DNA of 64,000 nucleotides from Magnolia sinica (GCF_029962835.1 NC_080575.1:42570336-42634335), one strand, 5' to 3'; numbered from the stretch's first letter, positions 47,001-53,930 are shown. The notes: generated by a model from the sequence alone, not told the origin. Made by a program: numbers and translations.

Positions 47001-47898
47001 AAATCAGACTAATATGACATCTGAGAGAAAATAATTTGAATCTCGTGACTTGGATGAAGCGGTTGGGATCTGGTGAGGTTCCGAAAGGGGGTGAGGACTG
47101 AGGAGATGGTATATATGTCCTAATTTGATTTTCAAGAAGCTATAAAATAGTTTAGTTAGACATTGAAAGATCCAAGTACTATCGAAAGGGAGGACTTTGT
47201 TGTATGAGATCCCTTACAAATTTTTTGGGAGAAAATGAACATATTAGAATGAGTGATGTCCAAGAACAATAAACCTACTAGGCCACATGGTTACAAAATT
47301 ATCAAAATTTCACATCAAATAGCAAGTCGACTATAATATGAAAAGATTAGGAACGTCGATGGTGATTTATACCACAGTAAGTAGACGGAGGAAAATAATA
47401 GTCCACAGAACAGAGTGATAATTGGCTTTCAATGAAAATTTCATATGCTTGAAAATAGCATGGCATGGGTTGTGCAGTCGCTTGAATTAGGCTAAACTAC
47501 ATGTTAATAATTTCTCTTACCACTTACTGTTTATTTCTTGAAACATCACATCTTAGTTGCATGCCAATCGTTTTCCTATCTTATGCATGACTATGTTAGT
47601 TATCCATTTGGTTGTTTCTATCATTTGAGTCCAATTTATGTATATAAATCACCAGATTTGCTACATTGAAAAATTTCAAGAGTAATGTGAACTTTTCACT
47701 CATTCTTTCATGCAAAATGTATCATCTTGAAAACATTCCATAAGCTTATCCGTGCAAATATTCCCTTTAGCTGCAGCTAGAAAGAAGCCATCGGCAGCAA
47801 CAGTTCCGGTTCCAACCCCTACGCAGGCAGCTGGACCTGCTCCTCGTGGCAAGAACAAGTTCTTTTTGGCTAAATGGTTTGGCTTAGGTTCAAAATAG
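10781..47898 (+). CDS. Prune/exopolyphosphatase-like DHH-family protein, probable pseudoenzyme (10 exons)
   Basis: Join of 10781-10813, 11161-11567, 15816-16450, 17038-17228, 17808-17888, 18041-18127, 18213-18345, 18457-18528, 46416-46565 and 47771-47898. All introns are GT-AG, phases agree, and the sum is 1917 nt (638 aa plus stop). Residues 1-350 are polar and low in complexity, with an acidic run in exon 2 and Q9PQ3 at 205-217. Residues about 350-525 resemble Prune/PPX1: [44 protein letters not shown]. In that family the first motif is NExxDLDS and the second VDHN. Here the equivalents are SNSTSSM (357-363) and VIGQDV (438-443), so metal ligands are missing while LLDT (483-486) stays. The C-terminus ends [13 protein letters not shown]. 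Phosphoesterase activity is therefore doubtful and function unknown. Splicing is inferred from sequence only. Confidence 0.8.
10814..11160 (+). other. Intron 1 (347 bp)
   Basis: It runs GTCTGT to CCTGTTTTAG. It contains the degenerate GGGTTGGATTGGG-like text often seen in plant introns. No gene is seen. Confidence 0.65.
11161..11567 (+). CDS. Exon 2 of the Prune-like gene
   Basis: It opens [16 protein letters not shown] and carries [14 protein letters not shown], an acidic run ([15 protein letters not shown]) and a Ser/Arg-rich tail ending PLSRSARR, whose last codon is split AG|G. The donor is GAG|GTACGT. An internal ATG at 11182 is in the same frame and could be an alternative start if exon 1 is skipped. 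Confidence 0.8.
11840..12270. repeat. CATGATGG-rich repeat, copy 1
   Basis: GGTGGGCCCACATGATGG, GACAATCCACATCAA and variants recur every ~35-45 bases, followed by a unique tail (AACATACCTTTAACCTAAATC, GGAGTGAAAACATAAGATTTT). The same order recurs at 13580-14290 in the same orientation, so this is a duplicated unit. Confidence 0.7.
12540..12990. repeat. Direct duplication of an AT-rich block
   Basis: 12540-12700 and 12838-12990 share AATATTAATAAGATGTCTAAT/AATATTAAAAAGATGTTTAGT, then CAAAACTTAGTAAACAAC/CAAAACTCGTAAACAAC, then CCTAAAATTCTAAAAATA. The period is about 300 bases. It sits between the two CATGATGG segments. Confidence 0.55.
13580..14290. repeat. CATGATGG-rich repeat, copy 2
   Basis: Same motifs and same tail as copy 1 (AACATACCTTTAACTTAAATC, GGAGTGAAAACATAAGATTTT) but longer, with more GTGGGCCC-CATGATGG units. 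Direct orientation about 1.4 kb apart could mean long terminal repeats of a non-autonomous element or a segmental duplication. Clear TG/CA ends were not found. Confidence 0.65.
14504..14542. repeat. A17-GA-T20 near-perfect palindrome
   Basis: Seventeen A, then GA, then twenty T. It could fold as a hairpin, be a head-to-head pair of retroposon tails, or mark an assembly joint. Confidence 0.8.
15601..15732. repeat. Compound GT/CA/TA microsatellite
   Basis: Runs of GTGTGT, TATATA and CACACA alternate, ending about 85 bases before exon 3. The GT block followed by the CA block makes much of the tract self-complementary. Confidence 0.9.
15816..16450 (+). CDS. Exon 3 of the Prune-like gene
   Basis: It starts after CTTAACAG with the G that completes an Arg codon, then [14 protein letters not shown]. 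It encodes [10 protein letters not shown], a polyglutamine run (CAG/CAA mixed, 15990-16028), [29 protein letters not shown] and [15 protein letters not shown], and begins the globular domain with [13 protein letters not shown]. It ends AACA|GTTGAG. The donor is weak but the frame joins exon 4 as SSN-S-TSSMVAA. Confidence 0.85.
16451..17037 (+). other. Intron 3 (587 bp)
   Basis: It runs GTTGAG to TTTTTCAG. A CCAACCACAATGAAAAT motif occurs twice (about 16585 and 16633), the first copy forming a short hairpin with ATTGTGGTTG. No gene is seen. Confidence 0.7.
17038..17228 (+). CDS. Exon 4 of the Prune-like gene
   Basis: It encodes [54 protein letters not shown]. This corresponds to the first strand-helix region of the Prune fold, where the catalytic DLDS motif would precede xxMVSAI. 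The equivalent here is STSSM. It ends GAG|GTCGTC, phase 0. Confidence 0.85.
17229..17807 (+). other. Intron 4 (579 bp)
   Basis: It runs GTCGTC to AAAATCAG. At 17480-17600 a stretch reads CCCCACTAGGGATCGATACC and GACCTCAGTGTTGAAACGAG, which looks like the head or tail of a small retroposon, but no tail or duplication confirms it. Confidence 0.65.
17808..17888 (+). CDS. Exon 5 of the Prune-like gene
   Basis: It encodes [20 protein letters not shown] and then VLRKNGE. In Prune-family enzymes this strand carries the DHN/DHH signature (VDHNVL); the aligned residues here are IGQDVL. The donor is GAG|GTTCGT, phase 0. Confidence 0.8.
18041..18127 (+). CDS. Exon 6 of the Prune-like gene
   Basis: It encodes [20 protein letters not shown] and then QTPYLKTLL. 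The VGSxxT motif is a conserved Prune/PPX1 landmark. It begins after GTCGTTAG and ends TTG|GTATTC, phase 0. Confidence 0.8.
18213..18345 (+). CDS. Exon 7 of the Prune-like gene
   Basis: It encodes [20 protein letters not shown], then [20 protein letters not shown] and LYDQ. LLDTxNL is the third conserved aspartate motif of the family and is intact. It begins after GTTTCCAG and ends CAAC|GTAGGA. Confidence 0.8.
18457..18528 (+). CDS. Exon 8 of the Prune-like gene
   Basis: It encodes [20 protein letters not shown] followed by SNE. It begins after TATACCAG and ends GAGA|GTAAGC, a strong donor. The split Ser codon (A|GT) is completed 27.9 kb away at 46416. Confidence 0.8.
18595..19149. other. 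Intron 8, C-rich stretch
   Basis: 18710-18840 is a C-rich, G-poor tract of CCACTCCCACC-like text. The open frames across it are compositional. Nothing else was recognised before the copia LTR. Confidence 0.5.
19150..20748 (-). repeat. 3' LTR of the SIRE-like element
   Basis: On the minus strand it starts TGTAAGTGTAC after a purine tract and ends CTTAGCCA, just past a C10 run (CTATTCATCCCCCCC), a feature of SIRE-type LTR ends. 19893-20345 is repeated at 23394-23845 in the same orientation. The left end is chosen by the TG/CA rule and the C-run, so it is less certain. Confidence 0.65.
20749..21320 (-). other. Untranslated 3' region of the SIRE-like element
   Basis: AT-rich, with no coding potential on either strand. 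It lies where pol and the usual long 3' spacer should be. It begins with the polypurine tract at 20749-20760. Confidence 0.55.
21330..23391 (-). pseudogene. SIRE-type copia gag, broken
   Basis: It starts [20 protein letters not shown] and continues [15 protein letters not shown], then a stop. [20 protein letters not shown] and [14 protein letters not shown] follow, the UBN2 core. An acidic and serine-rich spacer holds a first CCHC-like knuckle ([12 protein letters not shown], near 22490). A second, intact knuckle is [14 protein letters not shown] (21762-21721). The reading fades at KFTLMWVVK near 21330, where protease should begin. Several stops and frameshifts interrupt it. Confidence 0.75.
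23394..23845 (-). repeat. Truncated 5' LTR of the SIRE-like element
   Basis: It aligns with 19893-20345 base for base apart from scattered substitutions. Both the inner ~745 and outer ~400 bases of the full LTR are missing. Confidence 0.75.
23846..26600. other. Old copia remnants and unassigned sequence in intron 8
   Basis: At about 24105-24165 the plus strand reads [15 protein letters not shown], a CCHC zinc knuckle with its first cysteine changed to arginine, as in Ale-type copia gag. The rest to 26.1 kb has no recognisable domain in any frame. 26163-26320 is an 80-bp tandem duplication. Confidence 0.45.
26163..26320. repeat. 80-bp tandem duplication
   Basis: TGTTTGAACAATGTGGTTG...AATATGAGTGTG and TGTTTGAACAGTGCAGTTG...AATATGAGTGTG follow each other directly. 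Confidence 0.75.
27450..27670. repeat. Palindrome-rich MITE-like block
   Basis: GTAACGGCCATTAC, GTAATGGCCAACAAC, GTTACCGTCACGGTA and TTACCGTTACGTAATGGCC occur at both ends of a ~200-bp block with a T-rich centre. These self-complementary TAACGGCC/GGCCGTTA motifs suggest a small DNA element. Exact ends and a target duplication were not found. Confidence 0.4.
27671..28345. other. Unassigned part of intron 8
   Basis: No repeat, ORF or domain was recognised. The 61-codon minus-strand open frame at 28164-28349 gives no family clue. Confidence 0.4.
28350..29658 (-). repeat. Diverged solo LTR related to the chromovirus at 37409
   Basis: The right end GGATGTCCTCATCA matches the terminus of both chromovirus LTRs. 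GATCCAACGGTCC, CCACATGCACTAACATGCACATGGGGTCTTC and the upstream TTAGGGTTT-rich and CCTCTTCCTT-like blocks occur in the same order. The left end is approximate (CATGAAATTAA near 28350). No internal sequence adjoins it, so it is a solo LTR or an isolated fragment, older than the 37409 element. Confidence 0.5.
28620..28905. repeat. TTAGGGTTT-like degenerate repeats in the solo LTR
   Basis: TTAGGG, TTTAGGG, GGGTTTGG and GGGTTTTGGG variants occur about twenty times with irregular spacing. The spacing and the LTR context argue against a telomere remnant. Confidence 0.6.
29659..29923. other. Unassigned spacer before the hAT element
   Basis: No repeat or gene is recognised. The last eight bases (CTCACAAT) are the hAT target site. 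Confidence 0.4.
30031..30302. repeat. 140-bp tandem duplication
   Basis: GAGGGAAACATTGGGAAAAT... and AGAGGAAACATGGGGAAAAT... run in parallel through AGATGCATACATRATAARTTTCC. It is subterminal in the hAT element. Confidence 0.75.
30660..33420 (-). pseudogene. hAT-family transposase, degenerate
   Basis: Minus-strand reading with frameshifts and stops. Near 33290 [20 protein letters not shown], then [18 protein letters not shown], then [20 protein letters not shown] and FFKSVDAS (DUF659-type core). Near 32900 [10 protein letters not shown] (usual form VVQVVTDN). Near 32670 NFITLNSLYR. At 32589-32371 an open piece has [20 protein letters not shown] and [11 protein letters not shown]. Near 31650 [14 protein letters not shown] (C-terminal dimerisation region), followed by an acidic and polar tail to about 30660. 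The order is that of plant hAT transposases. The N-terminal BED finger was not identified. Confidence 0.7.
33930..34575. repeat. CATC/CATA tetranucleotide tract
   Basis: CCATCCATCCATC alternates with CATACATACATA, CATGCATGCATG and ACACACA over about 650 bases. Long open frames in several frames (Ile-His-Pro on plus, Met-Asp-Gly-Trp on minus) are by-products of the tetranucleotide period and not genes. Confidence 0.9.
35003..35033. repeat. (TA)n microsatellite
   Basis: About 15 TA units, inside the hAT element. Confidence 0.85.
35464..36690. other. Intron 8 between hAT and the minisatellite
   Basis: A ~65-bp direct repeat (GTGGGATGCAGGGGCATACT and flanks) occurs at 35485-35545 and 35753-35822. 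Between the copies, TTCTAGAGCGGGAGGTCTCGTGTTCAAAACTCC resembles the tRNA-derived head found in many plant non-autonomous retroelements. From 35830 to 36690 no repeat or gene is recognised. Confidence 0.45.
36700..37330. repeat. 54-bp minisatellite with a hairpin in each unit
   Basis: About eleven units. A typical one reads CTTCTAGAGTGYAACATCTTGCACTCTGTCTTCATTCATGGKCCHAACCCTAGG; unit starts at 36961, 37015, 37070 and 37124 give the period. Most units contain GAGTGCAA-CATC-TTGCACTC, an 8-bp stem with a 4-base loop. The array ends about 80 bases before the chromovirus LTR. Confidence 0.85.
37409..38590 (-). repeat. 3' LTR of the chromovirus
   Basis: 1182 bp, aligned along its whole length with 43673-44866. 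It has a telomere-like TTAGGG/TTTAGGG cluster at 37680-37740 and 37845-37865. On the minus strand it starts TGATAAGGACATCACGTCAC. Confidence 0.85.
38591..39120 (-). pseudogene. Integrase tail and chromodomain-like module
   Basis: After the stop the same frame gives [53 protein letters not shown], the GPY/F-type module of chromoviruses. After a Ser/Thr/Pro-rich linker come [12 protein letters not shown], a stop, [20 protein letters not shown] and [17 protein letters not shown]. This is a chromodomain-like fold of the kind thought to steer integration to chromatin. The frame reaches the LTR edge (KRID), and the LTR's own TGA would end it. Confidence 0.75.
39121..39960 (-). pseudogene. Chromovirus integrase
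   Basis: It begins [20 protein letters not shown]. The HHCC finger is damaged: the second His is replaced (SRL for GHL) and the last Cys is Arg (QCKTRQ). The catalytic triad is intact: [30 protein letters not shown]. The C-terminal part [20 protein letters not shown] is as usual in this clade. It ends at HRRFHEF, where a stop interrupts HEFxVGDYV. Confidence 0.85.
39961..41383 (-). pseudogene. Chromovirus reverse transcriptase and RNase H
   Basis: 41383-41054 carries RT motifs 1-3: [33 protein letters not shown], then [14 protein letters not shown]. After a stop and frameshift near 41050 (PFGLTNAP), 41004-40252 has [11 protein letters not shown] with the YxDD site intact, [17 protein letters not shown], and RNase H landmarks [20 protein letters not shown] and [10 protein letters not shown]. 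The connection region to 39961 ends [13 protein letters not shown]. Two breaks separate otherwise well-preserved domains. Confidence 0.85.
41438..42114 (-). pseudogene. Chromovirus protease, active site altered
   Basis: It reads [20 protein letters not shown] near 42050. Members of this group have DSGS or DGGS at that position, so the glycine after the first serine is lost here. [20 protein letters not shown]-like text near 41800 (RPWLFDHDV) is the flap-to-end region. A frameshift splits the domain between 41812 and 41923. Confidence 0.7.
42258..43310 (-). pseudogene. Chromovirus gag with CCHC zinc knuckle
   Basis: An open piece at 43068-42757 has [20 protein letters not shown], then [20 protein letters not shown] and [11 protein letters not shown], the capsid core of plant chromovirus gags. 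42654-42391 continues with [20 protein letters not shown]. The knuckle [14 protein letters not shown] lies at about 42308-42267 with all four ligands intact. The N-terminal piece upstream of 43068 is frameshifted. The likely start is near 43310, where the minus strand reads [10 protein letters not shown]. Confidence 0.75.
43658..43669 (-). promoter_or_regulatory. Primer-binding site, tRNA-iMet type
   Basis: The minus strand reads TGGTATCAGAGC four bases inside the LTR end. This 12-mer is the standard complement of the initiator tRNA-Met 3' end. Confidence 0.8.
43673..44866 (-). repeat. 5' LTR of the chromovirus
   Basis: 1194 bp. On the minus strand it ends GGTCCTGCATCA, followed by AATT and the PBS TGGTATCAGAGC. 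An expanded T-rich tract (44356-44394) accounts for some of the length difference from the 3' LTR. Confidence 0.85.
44867..46415 (+). other. Last part of intron 8
   Basis: An (AAAAG)n stretch lies at 45496-45541, and the rest is AT-rich single-copy-looking sequence. No gene or domain is recognised. It ends at the acceptor TTTTGATAG. Confidence 0.6.
46416..46565 (+). CDS. Exon 9 of the Prune-like gene
   Basis: GT completes the Ser codon split at 18528, then [49 protein letters not shown]. It is polar, probably disordered. It ends TCAG|GTAATT. Confidence 0.75.
46566..47770 (+). other. Intron 9 (1205 bp)
   Basis: It runs GTAATT to TTCCCTTTAG. AT-rich, with no repeat or gene recognised. Confidence 0.65.
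47771..47898 (+). CDS. Exon 10 and stop of the Prune-like gene
   Basis: It encodes [42 protein letters not shown] and TAG at 47896-47898. The basic-aromatic end KFFLAKWFG is the most conserved-looking part of the tail. The 3' UTR follows; its end is not clear. Confidence 0.8.
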
Positions 47899-50537
47899 GA
47901 GGAAAGGCTTTTCAACACTTGAGATTGATGGCCGAAATGGTGAGCTGAACATAGATGATCATGGAAGTGAGTTTCCTCTAAATTAAGGGCGGGAAAGCTG
48001 CATCATGCAATAACTCATGTTATTGTGTCATTGCAACATCCCTCTTGGTTCGTCAGTTATCAGGCTGCTGTTTCTCAATCTTTAAAGGCAATGATATAGT
48101 GCAAGTCCCGATTATTTTGATCTCATTTCAATTATACTGAAAGTGGTCATGGTTGTTAATTCTTAATTTGTTTTTCTTTTCCAAACAATAAGATGGAGAG
48201 TTGTTAGTGGTAGCCCTGCTTTTTAGTGTGTCTAGGTGGAATAGAACAAACTAGGACGTTGGTTATTATTTTATTTTATGTTTGTGTTTACGAAAGAACA
48301 TTATTGAAGTAGATACTTTTGATTCCTTTGATCTGTGTTTTCAATATTTTCTATGCGGATATGACGCAGACAACTTGAATATTGCAGGCGAGCTAACTGA
48401 ACAGGTGTGTGCCATTGCAGTTAAGTTGAAGTGCCCATTGTGATTCCACAACAAAAATCCGACTGGTGCTTGCATAAAATAATTCGTACTAATTGACATA
48501 CATGGAAATTTAAATCATTGGCTTGGGAAAGTTGATTAAAGATAGGGAATACATGGTACAATCATCATGCTCTTTATGAAAAATGTTGCCTCAATAAATT
48601 ATCTCCATTCAATATCACTTCTGATTGTGTGCATCAATTACGAGAATCCCTCATGAACATGATCTATCCTAGAAGAAAGAGGAAAGAACAAAAATAAAAT
48701 TAAAAAAAAATAAAAAAAATCAAATGAACCAATTGTTTCTCTATCACCGTTTCAAAGTGGTAACTGACAAGATTGAATGATAACGAAAGTGAGTTGATTT
48801 TTGTATACAGTTCAAAGAGCAAATCCGATGGTCCCCCATACAGTTCAAAGAGCAAATCCGAAGGTCCCCCATACAGTTCAAAGAGCAAAACTGACGAATT
48901 AAACCTTTTGTTCGCGGTTGTCTCATGTACTTGTATCAGATCTTAGCAAAGCATATATAACCCATGACATGGCCGCAATAGAGCACTTTAGATGAAAAGA
49001 AGGCTTTTGAAAGATCCTTCAAATGGGTGTACTTTTTAGCCCAGCCATTACTCTTCAAGGTGAGCTTGGTGAGTTTAGATGATTTGATATTCTTCCCTTG
49101 AGAAAGATGTGGGTTGGAGGCAAGATGTAGAGTGACTTTCTCCTCTGTCATTATAAACTACCACAAAGCTGTAGTGATTTTTTTTTTTCAAATAGGGAAG
49201 AAAAAAAAAATGGTGGCCTTATCTTAAATACATTGAGAGAAAGTGAGCTTTGTATGAGGGATGCCAGGTGCCAACATTCTATATATAAACGGCCCGCATA
49301 CGGGCTGGCTAGAGATGGTGCAGGTAGTCAAGGCAAGGCCTTCTTTAGGAAGACAAATGACTTACCCATCCGTATCAGGGGATTGTATCTGTTAGATAAG
49401 GTGGGTTTGGGGGCGATAAGAGAGTCTTAATGGAGCCTCTTGTCGCTGCTCGGGTGGGGGTCCTGTATATGGATATGATAGGCGGCCCGGATGTTTTTTG
49501 TTATCAGGGGGCTGCCGAATTTTGTGTTTGATTTTTCTCTAAATATATATAGAGATATTTGTTATAAAAAAAAATAATAATAAATAAATAAAAAAAAAAA
49601 CCACATCTATACATGTTAAACATCTTTCATCTCATTTGAACTCTTTCAAATTCAAACAACCATATCTCTTCATCTCTCTCTTTCTCTAGAACTCCCAATT
49701 CTCCTTTCTCCCTCACTTCTATACACATTATTTTTCTTCTGTCATCGCGGCATAAGCTCAAATCTATATGCAACATGACCAACATATTAGGATCAATTCA
49801 CCACTGGTGGGCAAGCATCATTACACTTCATCTGGTTGGGTGGGCCCTGATTGCTTTTTTCATCTGATCTAGCCTCTTAAAATTTTGCAAAACTACAGGC
49901 ATCTTAAACAAACTAAAGAGGAAATGGTTTCTGGATCACATTGGGTGGGCCCTATTTTTACGTACGAGATCGTGCAAGCGGCCACCCACCGAACAACTTT
50001 GATCTTGCACAAGTGGTTTCTGGATGTATGCCGGCACACAGTTCCTACTAGTAACATGAAGAAAAAAAAAACGTAGCCATTGAAGGGTTGGTTGCTGTAC
50101 TGCCATGTTAATAACACGGTGTTTTTTCTTGAGAATAATTTTGATACTCTAGGAGAGTGTGATGGATGATACTCAGGCTGTTGGAAATTAGTTAGAAATT
50201 GCATAAGTGGCATATATGTATCTTAAAATAAAATTTCCAAATTATGGGTATTAGTCTATATGATCATGAAATAGAAATTATGCTTATTTAATTATCTGAG
50301 TATTGGATGGTGGACATTTATTGGACAGTTAAACATGATCCAATGCTCTTATTTGAACAAACCTCCACGAATTGGACGTTAGGACTTCTAAACCAATCAG
50401 ATCTCAGGACCGGCTTTGGGTTCTACAATTTAATCAGACCATTTATTGTATGCCACGTGTGCAACTTCGTATCTGCGTATCAAGCATTACGCATGCCAGA
50501 AGATCAAAAGACCGCACCGGTGTTTTTTGTTTTATAT
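47899..50537. other. Gene flank downstream of the Prune-like gene
   Basis: 3' UTR and intergenic sequence. A 33-bp unit repeats three times at 48805-48893. 49240-49602 is GC-richer than its surroundings and ends in an A-rich AAATAATAATAAATAAATA tail, which could be a LINE or SINE 3' end, but no RT text was found. No other gene is recognised. Confidence 0.5.
48805..48893. repeat. 33-bp triplicate
   Basis: ATACAGTTCAAAGAGCAAAT followed by CCGATGGTCCCCC, starting at 48805, 48838 and 48871. The third copy is incomplete. Confidence 0.85.
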
Positions 50538-51323
50538 TGTCATGGGTAAAACAGGATTAGCGTAGGAGAAGAGTTCAGCTCGCACAACTGTGCTCATCGT
50601 GTGATCAGCCAACACCAGTCATGAGCAAGTGGCTCCTCAACAGTCAGAAAGCAACGAATCACTGCCAGGGAAAGGACAAACTCCCTAAGCTTGGTCATTA
50701 GGAGATGAAGTATCTCCACTTCCGTTAAATGCCGAGCTCTTTCATGGTCCCATCTATTTCCGAGCTGTTGCTCGGAACATCTCTCAGTAAGGTCTTCCGA
50801 GACATGATCCAGACTTCGAGCTGCTACACTCGGCAAGACCCTGCCCCTTACGGTAGGATGAAGAGGATGGTCACCTACGATTTCGTTTATATTCTACTAA
50901 GGAAAGGAGCTTGGTCTCAATGTTTGAATGTGACTCCCAAAGGCAGGTCGATAGGTTGGTAATCTGCTCGATGCCAAGGGAAAACTCGACCATGACTCAT
51001 TAAAGAATCCAGGTCGGCAAGAAGACGTTCGGAACGACCCTATAGGCCATGTCGAACTCGCAAGCTCAACGTCCTACCACGTGCTTTTACTGATTCCGAC
51101 CCGGTTCTGACTATACCTACCTGAGATCCCAACCTAAAATCTCGGAAGATGACCAAAACACGAATCTGCCCGAGATCTCAGACGAGGATCTCAGGAGATA
51201 CTCACTACATATTCGGGATACGAATCCCTCTACAATACACCTCTACTAAATAGGAAAATTGTCTTCTACGTCACTGCCCCTCCTCACCTATAAATAGGAG
51301 CATCCCTAATGGTGAAAGGTACG
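50538..51323 (+). repeat. Tat-type LTR, 5' portion, cut by element 3
   Basis: It starts TGTCATGGGTAAAACAGG, matching the TGTTATGGGTGAAACTGG start of the next LTR. It has a TATA box (CTATAAATAG, 51288-51297) and ends AAAGGTACG, where element 3 begins. The rest of this LTR should lie to the right of element 3, outside the window. Its body is rich in CTCGG and CCGAG like the others. Confidence 0.7.
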
Positions 51324-52199
51324 TGTTATGGGTGAAACTGGTCTGACTCGGACTCACGAGTACATGCTTCTGAACCAAGGGGATCCTAAACAACAGTCTC
51401 AGATCGTTTTGGGGAAGAGTAGGCACTAGACTCCCGAGCCTAATCCTCGGCACCGTATATCTCTGAGCTTCAACCAAGCTTATTTGTACATCTCCGAGCT
51501 TCGACCAAGCTTATCTGTACATCTCCGAGTTTCGACCAGGCTTATCTGATCTCCAATAGATGTCTGGATGTATATGACCAGAAGACAACCAGAAGACTAA
51601 TCGGCTTGGGGAAATCAAGGGGATGGTCCATCGAGAACGGTAAGTGTTGCCAAGGAGGTGGATCCACTCCCTATGCCCAAAGCACAGACAAATCTAGGAA
51701 TTGATTAGTCGACTAGTGATGATCAGTGCAGAAAGTCACTTCGAGCTGATTGTGGAGATCAGCCCGATTAATCGATGGCTCAGCTTGCCTTGGCCCCATC
51801 TTAATTGATTGAGGGTTTAGCTCAGGTCAATATCAACTAATCAAGGGCATATATCAGGTTGGCCTCGACCACTCGTTGCATGATTCTAAGGTCAATTACA
51901 TCAACACTTATCACCTACACAAATCTCGCATAACGGTTAAGAAACTTATGCAAAGATTATGCCTAAGATCAAGAACCGCCTCTAGCCCACCTACACTATA
52001 AATAAGGGGCCCATCTACGTGAAAAGGTACACAGAATCTCTCACCCAAAACCCCTCAATATTACTAGACCCATATTCCTAGATTGACTTTGGCATCAGGG
52101 GGTCCCTTGCTCTAGCTAGGGTCTCCTTTGTCTTCTTCCTATGCCGGTGCTTGAAGGTTTAGTAGTTTAGTGAGGGTGAACCGGATTTTTGCATCAACA
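51324..52199 (+). repeat. 5' LTR of element 3
   Basis: 876 bp, TGTTATGGG...GCATCAACA. TATA box CTATAAATAAGG at 51996. The first ~300 bases recur at 63689-64000. A short unit (TACATCTCCGAGCTTCGACC, AAGCTTATCTG) repeats three times near 51460-51550 in both LTRs. Confidence 0.85.
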
Positions 52200-52225
52200 G
52201 TTTGGCGCCGTCTATGGGAACGACG
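52200..52225 (+). promoter_or_regulatory. Primer-binding region of element 3
   Basis: GTTTGGCGCCGTCTATGGGA directly follows the LTR. TGGCGCCGT fits the 3' end of a tRNA with ACGGCGCCA, such as tRNA-Asp; this is an inference from the short match. Confidence 0.6.
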
Positions 52226-52257
52226 TTAAAGCCATTTCTTACTCTCACATATTGACT

Positions 52258-53930
52258 ATGGCCAAGGGAAAGAAGAAAGTTCCTCCTGCCACCTTTATTG
52301 TCAATCCTGTGCTTGCAGAACAACCTGCTCATCGGAATTCATCTTCTTAACTCTAGGCTGAGTCTACTCCTACAGACCTGACACAACGGTCTCAGAATCG
52401 AGGAGGCCGCCTCCTTTCCCTGGAACACTAGGTTGAAACATTGGCCAACAATCTTGATCAAATAAGGCAGATGCTGGAGAGGTAGATTCACATTCCTAAT
52501 CAGGACCCTATCGCATGAACGACCATCGGGGTTACGGCACCAATGGACTCCCAGAAAGATTTATCCCATAACGCTCCAAATCATGCGCCCTCTCACATCT
52601 CGGGGACCGCCACACTGGCCCCTTTCGACCTACGCCATTAGCTAGAAAAGAGGAGGCAGGAAAAAGCACCTAAGCTAGATCCCACTCCTGAAGCAGTCGT
52701 TGAGAACAAAGATCCCTAAGAAGCTCAAGTGGATGAACTACGAGGTTAGATCGGTGATATACACCAAGCTTATTGAGCACAACCCCGATGTCAATAGATG
52801 CCATGAAGGAGGAAGCCGAGCCACCGTTCACTGACGACTTCATGAGCTCGACCCTCCCCCTGAGGTTCCGAATGCCACCCGTCACCCCGTATTCCAGCTC
52901 TGGGGATCCCACCGAACATTTGGAATCTTTCAGGGCATGGATAGAATTCTAGTTAGCATTTAAGCTGATTATGTGCACTTTTGCCCTAACCTTAATCGGG
53001 GCTGCGCGGAGCTGGTACAGGCAGTTGAAGCCGAAGTCGACCAGTTCTTTTTTTGACCTCAGCAAGGCAAGGCGTTCCTGACACAGTTCATTGTTGGGAA
53101 AGAATGGAATAAACCATCCAGTCACCTACTTACTATTAAGTAGAAAGAAGGTGAAGCGCTGAAAGATTACATTGCACGGTTCAACAAAGAGACAGTACAG
53201 GTGGACAACTACTCAGACAAAATAGCCTTGACCGCCATGATATCCGGACTAAGGGAAGGAAGGTTCCTCTTTTCGATAGGTAAAAATCCTCCAGCAACCC
53301 TAGGCGAGCTCATGAACCATGCACAAAAATACTCTAATGCTGAAGAGCTTTTCAATTCTCGGAAGGCTACTCGAGATGCTGGGAGCTCGGCTAAGGACAA
53401 GAAGCGAAAAGAGGAAGCCCTATCCCAAGCACCCTCCAACAAAAGGAGAAGGGACGAGGACCCAGTAAGAGATCAACGACTGAGCAGACGACTTGACAGT
53501 AGATTCAGTTCTTATACTCCTCTTGACGTCATGCCCGAGCAAGTCCTCTTCGAAGTTCAGGATAAACGATTGCTGAAATGGCCAGATGAAGACCGATGCG
53601 GACAAGCGGGATAAATGAAAGTATTGCCACTTCCACCACAACCACGACCTAGTGATTATTTTTTCCTCAAAGAAGAATTGAGGCCCTTATTCGTAGTGGG
53701 CACTTGCGAGAATACGTTAAAGAAGAACGATCATGTCGAAAGGATGAGCAACCCAACAGAACGATCGACAACAACCCCACCGGCGAGATCTGTACTATCT
53801 TTGGTGGGCCTACAGCAGGTGGTGATTCAAACCGAGCTCGAAAGGTCCATGCTCAGAGTACTAGCCCTAGCTATTATGTCCATCCCACCAGCAGACTGCA
53901 CAAGGAGTAGCGAATGAGCCCTTGCGATAT
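52258..53930 (+). pseudogene. Tat-type gag, broken
   Basis: It starts MAKGKKKVPPATFIVNPVLA and stops after about 30 codons. The capsid core is frameshifted (52860-53160). The best open piece, 53201-53614, has NYSDKIALTAMISGLREGRF, LFSIGKNPPATLGELMNHAQ and KYSNAEELFNSRKATRD. The tail (DYFFLKEELRPL, then IFGGPTAGGDSNRARKVHAQ) marks the gag-protease linker. Paralogous to the gags of elements 1 and 2. Confidence 0.8.

Noticed and set aside
49240-49602. LINE 3' end
   Set aside because: The A-rich TAA tail is suggestive, but no RT or RNase H text and no target duplication could be read, so it is left as part of the flank.
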